The notes: generated from the sequence alone by a model not told the origin. 64,000 nucleotides of DNA from Heliomicrobium modesticaldum Ice1 (GCF_000019165.1 NC_010337.2:2800001-2864000), one strand, 5' to 3'; positions 24,502-33,984 are shown, counted from the first letter of the stretch. Made by a program: numbers and translations.

Positions 24502-27033
24502 TTAAAACAAATCAATAAACCTTGTTTCCGTCGTGCCGTCCTCATATTCAATGACCACTTCAACGCCCACCTGGCCGTTTTCGCCCTTTTCGAGGTTTTC
24601 GGAAGCAATCTGCGCCGAAAAGGTGTAACTTTTGCGCGTTGCCGGATATACCGTCTGCGACAGGCTCTTTGTCATGCCGGGCACGCCAACAGCCTTGAAG
24701 GAAGCCGTTCCCGAAACGCCGTTCCCGGCATCCACCTCAAAGCCGGAATTGACCCAATAAGCAAAGCCGTCGTCCGCCCGGGAATTGCGCAGATGATTGA
24801 AGGGCACCATATCCTTGATCTCCTGCCGGTCGAGGAGATCGGTTGAAGACAGCGTGTCCGCCGCCTTGTCCCACTGCGCCGAAGAATCGCCAAGCTCCTT
24901 AAGCTTTGTGGAAAGCTCGATCACCGTTTTCCAGGGCTCCTGCAGGTTGTACTGCCTCCGCACTACGCGGGTCTTGATGGAAAGTCCCAACTCTTTATCG
25001 TCCACCGTTACGATATCGCCCAGTTTCCACACTTCATGCTCATAGCCTGTCAGCGCCGACAAATCCATGGCCGACAGCACATAAGAAACGCGAGGCTTCG
25101 AATATTCCGCAAGCCGCATCCGGGTATATTCCAGCATCTGATACGGATTGCTGAAAGAGGAACAGTCAAGCGTAGACACCCTCACTTCGCTGGAGAAGCT
25201 GTAATCCTCCACATACTCCTTGCCGCCGTTGATGGAAGCAAAGGTCATGCCGTCCTTCCCATAGGCATAAAGCCTTGTCACCAGTTCCCGCGTATCGACC
25301 ACCCTCTGGATGCTTTTCAGGTTCTTTCTATACGAAAACAGCGCTCCGCTGTCTGTGCCGCTGAATGCCAATAGATGCACCAGCCGGTTGGCGCTGTCAA
25401 AAACAAGGTCGCCGCCATAGATGTTCTGTACAGCTCGAAGGATGGATAAGGCATTCTTTTCTGTGCACCGCCATGTCCGCTTCGCTGTTACTGTTACGTT
25501 TCCCACCGACCAGCCGGTGCCCAGCAATGCGTATTTCATCGGAACGTCGGCGGCGTCGGCGTTAAAGTCCGCAGGTTCCTTTTCCGCGCTGAAAGACAAA
25601 TCATAAAACGCCGCCTCGGCGTAAACCTGTGTAATGATGCGCCCGTCCTCGCTTTTGTTGTCCGTCAAAGTACGAATGCGATAGATATCGTTTACTATCT
25701 GCACCTGCTTTTCGTTTTCCAGCGCCCTCCTTTTCGGGTCATGGAACGGGAGCTTGAACTCCAGCGTATCCGCGCCGTTTACCTCGCCGGTGACGATGAT
25801 GTCAAAAGCGTTTTCAAGGACGGCTTCCCACGCTCCGTTTCCATCCAGCACCACCGGACGGGCAAAGCCAAGCTTTTCATAGGGCGGTTTGGGGATGTCA
25901 TGAAGCTGGATTTCCAAGAGTTTCGGCGTTTTTGACGTGTCGGCGGTGGTCAGCGTCACCCGGAACCGGATATATTGCCGGTTTTGGGACTGAAGCTCGC
26001 CGCTTGTTCCCACCGCCTGCCATGCCGACCATTCCGCAAGGTCGTCGCTCGTGCTGGTTTCTATCAGTGAAACCGACGTTATGCCTGCGGCATACTCGCT
26101 GGTCACCGCCACGCGCCCGCTGCCGGACAAGGCGCAGGGAGCTGCCTTGGTATACAGCACGCCGCTTGCGGGATAAACGCCGTTTGCCGCTTTCAGCATA
26201 ACCGCGCCCGGCTCCGTCAGGGCGTCCACACTGGCGGCACTGTCCGCGCCGTTCGCCAGCAGCGCATTCTTAAAATGCTGCGCCAGGTCGTCGATGGTCA
26301 GGCGCGAATCGGTCTCCAGAAACCAGTCGTCGAAGCCGCCCGCAAAATAATAGGTGTCGGCGTGCATGCCCATGACGATATTGGCCGTACAGGACGGGTT
26401 GAGCGTGCCGGTAAAGGTGCGCTTGGGGCCTGTCCAGACCGCGCCGCTGCCCCGGTCGCAGAGGATAAACTGCGAGGTCTTGGCCGTCACCTCAATGACG
26501 GCCGCGATGAAGTACCAGCCGCCGTTGACCATGGAAAAGCCCGGCGTTTCGCTCTGATCAAGAATAAGGGAACCGGCGGAGTTATACAGCATCATGCGCG
26601 GCCTGCCCTGATAGAGGGACACATAGAAAATCGGCTGGCCGGGTCCTTGCCGGGTGTTAAAGATAGGGCAGTATGTCTGCCCTACCGAATAGGTGGTGGG
26701 GTTGATCCATCCGCCTACGACAATCCTCTCTCCCAGATTGCTGAAAATGCTGCCGTCGTTGGCAGCCACAAGATGCGTTTTTTCTGATGTTGGGTTGTTG
26801 ATGTTCTGCCGGAAATAGCGTCCGAACCGGCCAAGTGGAAGCGAAGCGGTGGTGCCCGACCAGCCCGATACAGTAAAATGCCTGCCATGCCCGGACGAAT
26901 CTAAAAGCCGCAGATTGCCGTCCGGAGCGCTTTCGTTGAACCGCCACAGCGCGGACGTCCGCGAAGTTGCAGGAAATTCTCCGGTAAAATCCTCCTGAGA
27001 GGTTAATACTGATTTTATCGCCACTAAAGCCAC
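24502..27033 (-). CDS. phage tail endopeptidase/tail spike protein with LamG-like domain
   Basis: An 843-residue protein. Residues about 30-260 form a concanavalin/LamG-like sandwich (LLDSSGHGRHFTVSGW, GERIVVGGWINPT, MGMHADTYYFAGGFDDW). The region from about 390 to 730 matches prophage tail (gp18-like, endopeptidase tail) proteins: FDIIVTGEVNGADTLEFKLP, EKQVQIVNDIYRIRTLTD, and WKLGDIVTVDDKELGLSIKTRVV. A carbohydrate-binding C-terminal part follows. It sits after the distal tail protein, where the tail-associated lysin or baseplate hub is expected. Confidence 0.85.
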   Translation of the reverse strand: MALVAIKSVLTSQEDFTGEFPATSRTSALWRFNESAPDGNLRLLDSSGHGRHFTVSGWSGTTASLPLGRFGRYFRQNINNPTSEKTHLVAANDGSIFSNLGERIVVGGWINPTTYSVGQTYCPIFNTRQGPGQPIFYVSLYQGRPRMMLYNSAGSLILDQSETPGFSMVNGGWYFIAAVIEVTAKTSQFILCDRGSGAVWTGPKRTFTGTLNPSCTANIVMGMHADTYYFAGGFDDWFLETDSRLTIDDLAQHFKNALLANGADSAASVDALTEPGAVMLKAANGVYPASGVLYTKAAPCALSGSGRVAVTSEYAAGITSVSLIETSTSDDLAEWSAWQAVGTSGELQSQNRQYIRFRVTLTTADTSKTPKLLEIQLHDIPKPPYEKLGFARPVVLDGNGAWEAVLENAFDIIVTGEVNGADTLEFKLPFHDPKRRALENEKQVQIVNDIYRIRTLTDNKSEDGRIITQVYAEAAFYDLSFSAEKEPADFNADAADVPMKYALLGTGWSVGNVTVTAKRTWRCTEKNALSILRAVQNIYGGDLVFDSANRLVHLLAFSGTDSGALFSYRKNLKSIQRVVDTRELVTRLYAYGKDGMTFASINGGKEYVEDYSFSSEVRVSTLDCSSFSNPYQMLEYTRMRLAEYSKPRVSYVLSAMDLSALTGYEHEVWKLGDIVTVDDKELGLSIKTRVVRRQYNLQEPWKTVIELSTKLKELGDSSAQWDKAADTLSSTDLLDRQEIKDMVPFNHLRNSRADDGFAYWVNSGFEVDAGNGVSGTASFKAVGVPGMTKSLSQTVYPATRKSYTFSAQIASENLEKGENGQVGVEVVIEYEDGTTETRFIDLF

Positions 27034-27061
27034 CTCCGTTCAGCGCGCGAATTGCCGCCGG

Positions 27062-27835
27062 TCACCTCCAGCGGCTTTTCGCCTGTATTTTCAGTTCCGT
27101 GAATGTCGCGTTCACGGCGCTGATCCCTATATTGTTCACGCCCTTCCTGAGAATCGGGAAGTTCAGCTCCTGCAGGCACGGCAGGCCGTTTCTCAGGGTA
27201 TTTCCGGCGGCGTCCGTCACCTTTGCGGTTACCATGCCGGAATCAATGACAAGCGTCTCGCCCTCAGATAATGGGCCGACAATCCGCAATTCCTCTCCAT
27301 TTGTAATGAGGGATATATAGCTTGAGGAGGATGCGGCGATCACGCCCTTCAAGAGATACACCGGCTCGGAATCGGCGTTTCCCGCAAGCCTCTCAAACTC
27401 GTGCATTCGTGTTTCGGAAATAACAAATACTTCATCATCCAGTGCATACGCAAAGGGATCAGGACAGATAAAACGAAGTTCGAAGCTTCCGGCAGTGCGC
27501 AGCAGCCGCTCGCAGTCCACCGCCTCCGAGAGCCGCGCCATGAAATACCTGTCGGGCACGTCGTCGAGGATAAGCTGCTTAAGCCCGTTTGCCGGATTCA
27601 GCCATTCCGCCGCGTTATCCAGAACCGACACCAGCTCGGCAAAGCTGCGCCGGGGAAGCACGCCGCAGCTTATTGTGATGGTTCGTTCGGAGATGTCACA
27701 TCCAAAATCGGCTATACCCGCTTTACCCGGCACAGTTTCAAAGGAGTTGCGCAGGGCAGGGGACACCTGCCATCCGGCAAGCCTGGCCCGGATTTTCATG
27801 CTTTGCGACGAAATTCCGTTATAGATAAATCCCAT
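27062..27835 (-). CDS. distal tail protein (Dit, siphovirus tail family)
   Basis: A 257-residue protein starting MGFIYNGISSQSMKIRARL, a typical Dit start. The pattern VPGKAGIADFGCDISERTITISCGV and then LNPANGLKQLILDDVPDRYFMARL is characteristic of siphophage Dit proteins, which form the hexameric ring at the tail tip. It lies between the tape measure gene and the large tail hub gene, the conserved order. Confidence 0.88.
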   Translation of the reverse strand: MGFIYNGISSQSMKIRARLAGWQVSPALRNSFETVPGKAGIADFGCDISERTITISCGVLPRRSFAELVSVLDNAAEWLNPANGLKQLILDDVPDRYFMARLSEAVDCERLLRTAGSFELRFICPDPFAYALDDEVFVISETRMHEFERLAGNADSEPVYLLKGVIAASSSSYISLITNGEELRIVGPLSEGETLVIDSGMVTAKVTDAAGNTLRNGLPCLQELNFPILRKGVNNIGISAVNATFTELKIQAKSRWR

Positions 27836-27848
27836 TGTTCTTCGCCTC

Positions 27849-30137
27849 CTACGCTGTGCTGAAGCGGCCCTGCGCCCTTGATCCGGTCTGCATCAGGTTG
27901 TACAATTCCTGCGAAATCCTGCGGATATCATCCTCGCTGCGCACTATCATCTGCTGAACAACGACCAGCGGGCCGGAAGCTGAAGCGGCGGATCCGCCGC
28001 GTCCGTTTACGCTAATGTCAGGCGAAATATTAAAGTCCGTCGGCACCGCATTTTGCATGTCGTCCGCCACTCTTGCCATGGCCTTGTTAAAGCCCTCGCC
28101 GAGGCCCAGCGCCATATTGCCGCCGATGCCTTCAAAAACGGTGGACGGGGAGCGGATGCCAAGGAAATTTTTCACGCCGTCGACAATGCCGGAGAAAAAG
28201 CCGCTGACCTTATCCCACAGCCAGCTTCCGAGGCTCTTGATGCCTTCCCAAATACCCCTGACAATGTTCCTGCCGATCTCAACCACCGAAACAACCGCCT
28301 TGCCCAAGCCTTCAAGGATGGCCGCAACAATCTGCGGAAGCGCCTTGACCAGCTCCGGAATAGCTTTGATCAGGCCCACAACCAACTGGACGATAAGCGT
28401 AATCCCAAGTTCTACGATCTTCGGAAGGTTGCTTGTCACGAAATCAATGATTGACGCGATAATTCGCGGAAGCGCCTCGATAAGCTTTGGCAGAGCGTTT
28501 AAAAGTCCCTGCGCCAGCCCCTCGATAATGGCAAAGGCCGCATCTAAAATTTGATCCATGTTGTCAATAAGCGTTTCGCAAATAAGGATAATAGCTTCAA
28601 CTACAGCGGGTATCAGTTCCGGAAGCGCCTCTCCGATGCCGGACGCCAGCGTCGCAATCATTTGCACCGCGGCTTCCACCAAAGCGGGAAGGTTGTCAAT
28701 AATCCCCTGCACCAGCGCCATTACAAGCTGCAAAGCGCCGTCGGTTATCTGCGGCAGTGCGTCGATTAAAGCCTGCAGCAGCGTCATGACAATCCGCACC
28801 GCCGCGTCGATAATAACCGGCAGATTGTCCACAATAGCCCCGCCGATGGAAGTCACGATATCCAGGCCCACCTGAATGAGCTTCGGCAGGTTTTCCATCA
28901 GCATATCCACAAGGCTTCCCACCGTATTGCCAATGACCTCGCTTATCTTTGTCCAGTCGCCGTTGGCCTCGGACAGTCCCCGCGTAAAATCGCCAAGAAG
29001 TGTAACTCCGTCGTCGGCCAATATCTGAAGCTGGGGAAGTAGCACGGTGCCCAGCATGTTCTTTGCCGCCTCGCCGCCCGCCTTGAGCCGTTGGATGCTG
29101 TCGTCAAATTTTCCGAGGGCGTTCAGTGTATCCTCGCTCATCACCGCGCCCATGCGCTTTGCTTCCTCGGTCAGTTCCGCAATGCCTGCAGAACCTTGCG
29201 ATATAAGGGGATTGAGTTCCTGCGCGGATTTGCCGAAAATTTGCATGGCCAGCGCGTCGCGCTCGGTTTCGTTGGACACCTTGCCGAGGGCGTCTATGGT
29301 TTCCCAGTAGACGGTTTCGCTGTTGCGCAGATTGCCGTTGGCGTCAGTGACCGAAACTCCGAGCTGCCGGTAAGCGTCTGCGACCTCGCCGGTGCCTTTT
29401 CTTGCTGAAGACATGGATCTGACGTTCCTTGCCATGCTGCCGGTTAAAGTGTCCAAGGACACATCCACAAGCTCCGCGGCGTACTTGTACGCCTGCAGGC
29501 TGTCGGCGGACATGCCGGTTACGGTTGAAGCGGTAAGGATTTCATCGGCATAGGCCGCCGAATTTACCGACATATCCACAAGAGCCTTGCCCGCGCCTAC
29601 TGCCGCCGTGCCTATTGCCGCCATAGCCGCGCCCATGGCCACGCCGATCCCTTTCAAAACGCCGCCCAGTTTTTCGAAGCGCCCGCCCGCCTCATCCGCC
29701 TGATCCGCGGCTTTTTTAATTTCATCGCCGAATTCGTCCGCTTGTTTTTCCGCTTCGTTAAACTCTTTTTCTGCAGTATCCAGAACTTTGTTGTTTGCCT
29801 CCAGCTCGCGCTCCATCTTGATCAGTTCCGCTTTGGCGTTGTTGAGCTGTATCTGCCAGCCTAAAGTGCGCCGGTCGGTCTCCCCGAAAGAGGAGGCGGC
29901 ATTGGCAAGCGCTTTTTCCAAGGTGGCAATTTTTTCTTTCTGCGCGTCGATCTCTTTGCTTAGCACCCTGTTTCGCGCTGTAACAGCTTCAACTGATTTA
30001 TCCTGCTTGTCGAACTGGGATGCAACAAGGTTCATCTCGCTGCCCAGCACCTTGAAGCTTTGGTTGATCTCCCGGATGGCATTTTTAAACTCGCGCTCTC
30101 CTTCAATGCCGATCTTCAGGCCAAAATCGTCTGCCAC
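27849..30137 (-). CDS. tail tape measure protein
   Basis: A 762-residue protein. It has an N-terminal coiled coil (about 15-150, rich in Glu, Lys and Ala), a glycine/alanine transmembrane-like segment (GIGVAMGAAMAAIGTAAVGAGKALV), and a long run of hydrophobic helical repeats with the pattern LPxLIxAxxxII (about 400-640), ending in FLGIRSPSTVFEGIGGNMALGLGEGF, a hallmark of tape measure proteins. It sets tail length and may help form the channel through the membrane. At 762 residues it predicts a fairly short tail. Confidence 0.93.
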   Translation of the reverse strand: MADDFGLKIGIEGEREFKNAIREINQSFKVLGSEMNLVASQFDKQDKSVEAVTARNRVLSKEIDAQKEKIATLEKALANAASSFGETDRRTLGWQIQLNNAKAELIKMERELEANNKVLDTAEKEFNEAEKQADEFGDEIKKAADQADEAGGRFEKLGGVLKGIGVAMGAAMAAIGTAAVGAGKALVDMSVNSAAYADEILTASTVTGMSADSLQAYKYAAELVDVSLDTLTGSMARNVRSMSSARKGTGEVADAYRQLGVSVTDANGNLRNSETVYWETIDALGKVSNETERDALAMQIFGKSAQELNPLISQGSAGIAELTEEAKRMGAVMSEDTLNALGKFDDSIQRLKAGGEAAKNMLGTVLLPQLQILADDGVTLLGDFTRGLSEANGDWTKISEVIGNTVGSLVDMLMENLPKLIQVGLDIVTSIGGAIVDNLPVIIDAAVRIVMTLLQALIDALPQITDGALQLVMALVQGIIDNLPALVEAAVQMIATLASGIGEALPELIPAVVEAIILICETLIDNMDQILDAAFAIIEGLAQGLLNALPKLIEALPRIIASIIDFVTSNLPKIVELGITLIVQLVVGLIKAIPELVKALPQIVAAILEGLGKAVVSVVEIGRNIVRGIWEGIKSLGSWLWDKVSGFFSGIVDGVKNFLGIRSPSTVFEGIGGNMALGLGEGFNKAMARVADDMQNAVPTDFNISPDISVNGRGGSAASASGPLVVVQQMIVRSEDDIRRISQELYNLMQTGSRAQGRFSTA

Positions 30138-30164
30138 AAAACCGCCTCCTTTCCTGCAAAATAT

Positions 30165-30356
30165 TTAAATCCCATAAGGTATCACATCATCAATGGTCAG
30201 CTCCCGCTTCGGTTTGGAAATACCTAAGAACTGTTTGTGGCACTCCCACAAATCCAGCAGGTACCCGATGGGCATAAGCCATGCTTCATCCTCGGTGCGG
30301 TTTAGCTGGACGGTACCATAATATATGAGCCGGGTAAACAATTCCTCATCGCTCAC
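30165..30356 (-). CDS. tail assembly chaperone, frameshift extension (gpT-like)
   Basis: A 63-codon frame that can be opened by its own GTG at 30356 but is better read as the -1 extension of the gene at 30353-30736. It includes FTRLIYYGTVQLNRTEDEAWLMPIGYLLDLWECHKQF, the DUF-type helix seen in the second part of tail assembly chaperones. Directly before the tape measure gene, this is the expected place for a gpG/gpGT pair. The frame between the slippery site and the GTG has no stop, so a fused product is possible. Confidence 0.75.
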   Translation of the reverse strand: MSDEELFTRLIYYGTVQLNRTEDEAWLMPIGYLLDLWECHKQFLGISKPKRELTIDDVIPYGI

Positions 30357-30736
30357 CCGGCCGGTGTGTTTTTTGGGTCATCCACACTTTCAATATTTCT
30401 TTTAGTGCCTTTAAACATCGCTTCCATGATAGCGTCTTTGTATGCCGCCAGCTCCAGCGGGGATGTGAGAAGCTCCACCGCCTCCTCGGTCAGAAGCTCC
30501 CGCTTATCCTTATTTTTCAGGTTGTGTATCAGAATGCTCTGGTTGGCCAGAAGCGTAATCAGCCATACCAGTTCATCCAGCGCCATCTCAAAGTTTTCCG
30601 TTTTCATCAGCTTGGTACCGAGATTCTCAAGCCCACCGTACCTTTTAGCGATTTCCTTTGTCGCTCTGGTGGTTAGAATAAGTTGGTACTCCTCGCCACC
30701 AATTTTGATGCTTGCGCTTCTATCCGTATCCTCCAT
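30353..30736 (-). CDS. tail assembly chaperone (gpG-like)
   Basis: A 127-residue protein with the pattern IKIGGEEYQLILTTRATKEIAKRYGG, typical of tail assembly chaperones that coat the tape measure protein. It lies between the major tail protein and the tape measure. The slippery heptamer A AAA AAC near its end (30368-30374) is in the correct register to shift ribosomes into the following frame, giving a longer gpGT-type form. Confidence 0.82.
   Translation of the reverse strand: MEDTDRSASIKIGGEEYQLILTTRATKEIAKRYGGLENLGTKLMKTENFEMALDELVWLITLLANQSILIHNLKNKDKRELLTEEAVELLTSPLELAAYKDAIMEAMFKGTKRNIESVDDPKNTPAG
30368..30374 (-). promoter_or_regulatory. -1 ribosomal frameshift site (A AAA AAC)
   Basis: In the zero frame the codons are CCA AAA AAC, which forms the canonical slippery heptamer A AAA AAC. 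After a -1 slip the reading continues CAC ACC GGC CGG GTG AGC into the downstream frame without a stop. Programmed frameshifting at this spot is well known in tail assembly chaperone genes of long-tailed phages. Confidence 0.8.
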
Positions 30737-31335
30737 TATTCGTCGCCTCCTCCCACAGCAAAGACAGGTTCATAAACTCTCGTATACCAGCCGGTAATAG
30801 TGGCGGGCAATACACCGGGATCGTCCTCGCTGACCTCCGCCTTCCACGGATGTCTGCCCTGACCGTCCGGCTTGTTTCGCCTCATGACCGTTCCTTCAAT
30901 AGTTGGCGTGGAAAAGGTAATGCTGTCGCCTTTCGTCTGCAGATTTGTTGCCGGGATGCCGAATTTTACGCGGTACAACCAGAAGTACCGGTACTTTCCG
31001 TTGGCTTTCTTTGCCCTGAAGCCAATAGCCACCGGATCCCCTCCGTCCTCACTGGCCGAAATCAGCACCTTGTTGTCGTCAAGGGTGGCTCCTGTCAAAA
31101 CCTCGGCTGCGGCAGCGCCGATATCCGCAACGCCGAGAGATAAGGTGCCGCTTTGAAACTCCTTGACCACTTCTGCCGCTCCATCGTCGGCATAAAGCGT
31201 AGCCTCGGCCAACTCCACCGAAAGCTCCGCCGTAATCGCCTTGGCCAGCGGAACAGGCGTGCCGTAGCTCTCTTCTCCGTTTTCATCCTCGGTAATTTTG
31301 GCGTAATACAACCTGTCCAGTCCGATTGTCGCCAT
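30736..31335 (-). CDS. major tail tube protein
   Basis: A protein of about 199 residues starting MATIGLDRLYYAKI. The layout, with ELSVELAEATLYADDGAAEVVKEF followed by GTLSLGVADIG and later YRVKFGIPATNLQTKGDSITFSTPTIEG, is that of siphophage major tail proteins, which polymerise into the tail tube. The ATG at 31335 is preferred over one three codons earlier because a GGAATGAG site precedes it. It overlaps the chaperone gene by one base. Confidence 0.87.
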   Translation of the reverse strand: MATIGLDRLYYAKITEDENGEESYGTPVPLAKAITAELSVELAEATLYADDGAAEVVKEFQSGTLSLGVADIGAAAAEVLTGATLDDNKVLISASEDGGDPVAIGFRAKKANGKYRYFWLYRVKFGIPATNLQTKGDSITFSTPTIEGTVMRRNKPDGQGRHPWKAEVSEDDPGVLPATITGWYTRVYEPVFAVGGGDE

Positions 31336-31340
31336 GTCTC

Positions 31341-31685
31341 TCATTCCTCCTCTATCTCGTATTCTTTTGCCACGTCGATGGCATAGTGGTGATAGCCGGT
31401 ATCGTCCTCATGGCCAATATACCGCCGGTCGGTAATGGTAAAACCCGCCTGGAGCAGTGCGTTCACTATCTCATTTTTGCGGGCGGTGTAGTTGCCCTTA
31501 ACAAATAAAGACAGCCGAACCTCCTGCGTTTCCGTCTGAGGCCGGTTGTCTGCGAAAACCTCAAACGTGTCGGTCATCGGGGTTATGACAAGGTACTCAT
31601 CCGGCGGCACTCCGCTGAATACGCCCGTTTCAACAGGGATGCTCAGTGTTTCCACTATGGAATTTATCTCAGACAATATGCTCAT
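31341..31685 (-). CDS. tail terminator/tail completion protein
   Basis: A 114-residue protein with the pattern VETGVFSGVPPDEYLVITPM and a central TQEVRLSLFVKGNY, as in small minor capsid/tail terminator proteins located just before the major tail gene. It overlaps the preceding HK97 gp10-like gene by four bases. Function is assigned mainly from position and size. Confidence 0.7.
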   Translation of the reverse strand: MSILSEINSIVETLSIPVETGVFSGVPPDEYLVITPMTDTFEVFADNRPQTETQEVRLSLFVKGNYTARKNEIVNALLQAGFTITDRRYIGHEDDTGYHHYAIDVAKEYEIEEE

Positions 31686-32113
31686 ATCCGCCCCAGCTCC
31701 TCTTCAAGCTTTGCTTTCATCGCCTCGATGCAGGGCTTCCTCGACGCCGATTTCGCCGGTTTCAAAAACGGCTTTGCGGGCTGTCCGGACTTGCCGTATT
31801 CGATGATATTGGCAATCATGGCGTTGCTTTCTCCGTCTTTTCTCGGCTCCGAAAAGCCGATTTTAATATTGTGGTTTCCGTCCCTGTCCTGCTTGGCAGG
31901 GGAGAGGCCCAAAGCGCTTGCCAATTCTCCGGTTGTTCTGGACGGGTATTTAGTGCCGCTTCCGATGACCGACTGCAGGTTGGACTTCACTTTGGAAAGC
32001 ACCACTTCTCCGCCCGCCTCCAGTACCTTTGGTATGATCTCTTCTGTCTTTTCTCCAAGCCTGGAAAGCCGGAGCAAAAACTCCTCCGGCATCTTAACGT
32101 CAACCTTTGCCAC
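31682..32113 (-). CDS. HK97 gp10-like tail component
   Basis: A protein of about 143 residues beginning with GTG (VAKVDVKMPEEFLLRL) nine bases after AAGGAGG; the longer Arg-rich in-frame extension lies in the upstream gene and is rejected. The central region GGEVVLSKVKSNLQSVIGSGTKYPSRTTGELASAL and the C-terminal ANIIEYGKSGQPAKPFLKPA are typical of the HK97 gp10 family, which joins head and tail. Confidence 0.8.
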   Translation of the reverse strand: MAKVDVKMPEEFLLRLSRLGEKTEEIIPKVLEAGGEVVLSKVKSNLQSVIGSGTKYPSRTTGELASALGLSPAKQDRDGNHNIKIGFSEPRKDGESNAMIANIIEYGKSGQPAKPFLKPAKSASRKPCIEAMKAKLEEELGRI

Positions 32114-32441
32114 TGGCCTTCGCCTCCTTCTCCGCAAGCACCTCAATATACATCCCTCGCCCCTTTACATCCTCAACGCTGACAATATTGTATCTGCCGT
32201 CGCTGCAGGCAAGCACAAGATCCGTCGTGATTTCAAGGTTCGGGATCCTGCGGAAGCGGAATAGGGCGGACGCCTGTGAAAACGCCGCCCTGTTTGCCCA
32301 TTTTTCGCTGCCATGCCTGTCTTCCTTGTACGCCCTGACCGAAGCAAGGATGACGTCCCCTTTTTCAGCAAAGCCCTCGCTGTCCTTAACCGGCTTGGGT
32401 GAGATGATGTCAACAAATGTGTTCATTTTTCCGAAGCTCAT
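32100..32441 (-). CDS. phage head closure protein
   Basis: A 113-residue beta-rich protein starting MSFGKMNTFVDIISPKPVKD. The pattern with VRAYKEDRHGSEKWANRAAFSQASALFRFR fits the head-tail joining/closure family (SPP1 gp16 or lambda FII-like). It lies directly after the connector gene and overlaps the gp10-like gene by 14 bases. Confidence 0.82.
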   Translation of the reverse strand: MSFGKMNTFVDIISPKPVKDSEGFAEKGDVILASVRAYKEDRHGSEKWANRAAFSQASALFRFRRIPNLEITTDLVLACSDGRYNIVSVEDVKGRGMYIEVLAEKEAKASGKG

Positions 32442-32444
32442 CCC

Positions 32445-32753
32445 TCAAACCCTCCAGTCCTTGTCCAGCCGCAGCAGCATATTCACCGTATTCCACACCT
32501 GCTGTCCCGCCTGTACGCTATCCCCGAAAAAACCGGCCGTCGAGCCGTCCCTGCTTTCGTAGAAATGGCTCGACAACATAATCACAGCCTGTTCAGTAGT
32601 GGGCGGCATAGAGTTTTCGGCATAATACCCCTCCGGCTTTTTCTGGTAACTTTCCGCATAAGCAACTGCGGCTTTGATGTATTCCTGCAAAAGGGCGTCG
32701 TCTTCGCTGTGCTGCAGTATGAGGTTGGCTTTGACCTTCTCTAAAAGCTCCAT
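32445..32753 (-). CDS. head-tail connector protein (gp6-like)
   Basis: A 102-residue, mostly helical protein: VKANLILQHSEDDALLQEYIKAAVAYAESY, then PTTEQAVIMLSSHFYESRDGS and VNMLLRLDKDWRV. This is the standard pattern of HK97 gp6-like connectors, which form a ring under the portal. It follows the major capsid gene. Confidence 0.87.
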   Translation of the reverse strand: MELLEKVKANLILQHSEDDALLQEYIKAAVAYAESYQKKPEGYYAENSMPPTTEQAVIMLSSHFYESRDGSTAGFFGDSVQAGQQVWNTVNMLLRLDKDWRV

Positions 32754-32774
32754 GCCGCAGCCCTCCGTTTCTTA

Positions 32775-33971
32775 TCAGGATGCCTTCTGCTGCAGGATTT
32801 TGACGGCCTCGGCCAGCACCAACTTGCCGTCTACGCGCTGGGTTGCCATGAAGCCTACCTGCCCGGTAGCGGCATAAAGCTCGTTGAGGCGCTTGAACAC
32901 CCTGCCCTGGCGGTCGGCCACCCAATAGTAGGAAAAATCGCCGAAAACAATGGTCTTGGCTCCGGCGGCAATGGCAGGCATGTAGGCCGACGTTCTGACC
33001 GGGCGGTTGAGGATGGTATCCGGTGTTCCGGCGGCAACGGAAGGCTGCCAGAGATACTGGCCGTTGTTGTCTTTAAGCTTCCTGATGGCCTTGACGGTTG
33101 AGTCGTTCATTATAAATACGGCGTTTCTGCGGTAGGGAGACTTAAGGCTGTAGAACAAGTCCATGATCTCGTCAAGGGTAATGGCCGCCGCGCTTGCCGC
33201 GGTTACTCCTATTTCGCCACCGCCGTTATTGGCCAAAATTCCGGTCGGTTTGCCGGAGCCGTCGCCGATAAAGAAAGCTTCCTCCTCTTTGGCCCCGATG
33301 CGGCGGGCGAATTCCCTGGCGATGTACTGCTCCAGGTTGAATACGCTGTCGTTTAAGAGCTCCTCGGACACCTTGATCATGGTCGCCAGCTTGTAGGCTC
33401 CGATGGAGACCTGGGCGAAGGAGTCGTCGCTTTCCGGAATCTGGCCTTCCTCATCCACCCAGGACGCAGTGCCCTTGCTTGCCACTACCGGAATTTTTCT
33501 GTCTCCGCTGGACGTGGTAATGACATTGGCAATCTGCCTGAAGACATTCTCCTCTTCCAGCGCTTCCACAAGAGTACGCTCAAATTCGTCGGGCACAAGA
33601 TACCCGCCTTCGCTTTCAGTTCCTACCTGCAAGGCGTTCTGCACGTCAAAACTGAGTTTGTTGCGCATAGCCTTCCAAAACGCATTCTTATACTCGTCAG
33701 TTGCCCTGCCGGTTTTGGTTTCGCTTTGAGGAGCGGGTTTGTTGGTGATTGGATTGCTGACCGGCTTTGACAGTTCCAGATCTATGGCAGCCTGACGTTC
33801 GAAACGTTCTATTTCTTTACCCAGCGCCACAACCTCGGCTTCCATTTTCTCATAGGTTGCGGTGTCCTCCGGTGAAAGCAGCCCGTCGCTCCCGCGTTTG
33901 CTGTCAAGGAAAGCCTTGGCCGCTTCCCATGCTTTCGCGCGCTTTTCGCGCAGTTCCAATATTTTGCTCAT
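32775..33971 (-). CDS. HK97-family major capsid protein
   Basis: A protein of about 398 residues. The N-terminal 100 residues are helical and charged (KILELREKRAKAWEAAKAFL), the usual scaffolding-like delta domain removed in maturation. The mature part starts near FDVQNALQVGTESEGGYLVP, with LVEALEEENVFRQIANVI and SVFNLEQYIAREFARRIGAKEEEAFFIGDGSGKPTG, all classical HK97 fold markers. The ATG behind AGGAGG is used. It follows the prohead protease gene. Confidence 0.95.
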   Translation of the reverse strand: MSKILELREKRAKAWEAAKAFLDSKRGSDGLLSPEDTATYEKMEAEVVALGKEIERFERQAAIDLELSKPVSNPITNKPAPQSETKTGRATDEYKNAFWKAMRNKLSFDVQNALQVGTESEGGYLVPDEFERTLVEALEEENVFRQIANVITTSSGDRKIPVVASKGTASWVDEEGQIPESDDSFAQVSIGAYKLATMIKVSEELLNDSVFNLEQYIAREFARRIGAKEEEAFFIGDGSGKPTGILANNGGGEIGVTAASAAAITLDEIMDLFYSLKSPYRRNAVFIMNDSTVKAIRKLKDNNGQYLWQPSVAAGTPDTILNRPVRTSAYMPAIAAGAKTIVFGDFSYYWVADRQGRVFKRLNELYAATGQVGFMATQRVDGKLVLAEAVKILQQKAS

Positions 33972-33984
33972 GGTCAAATCCTCC

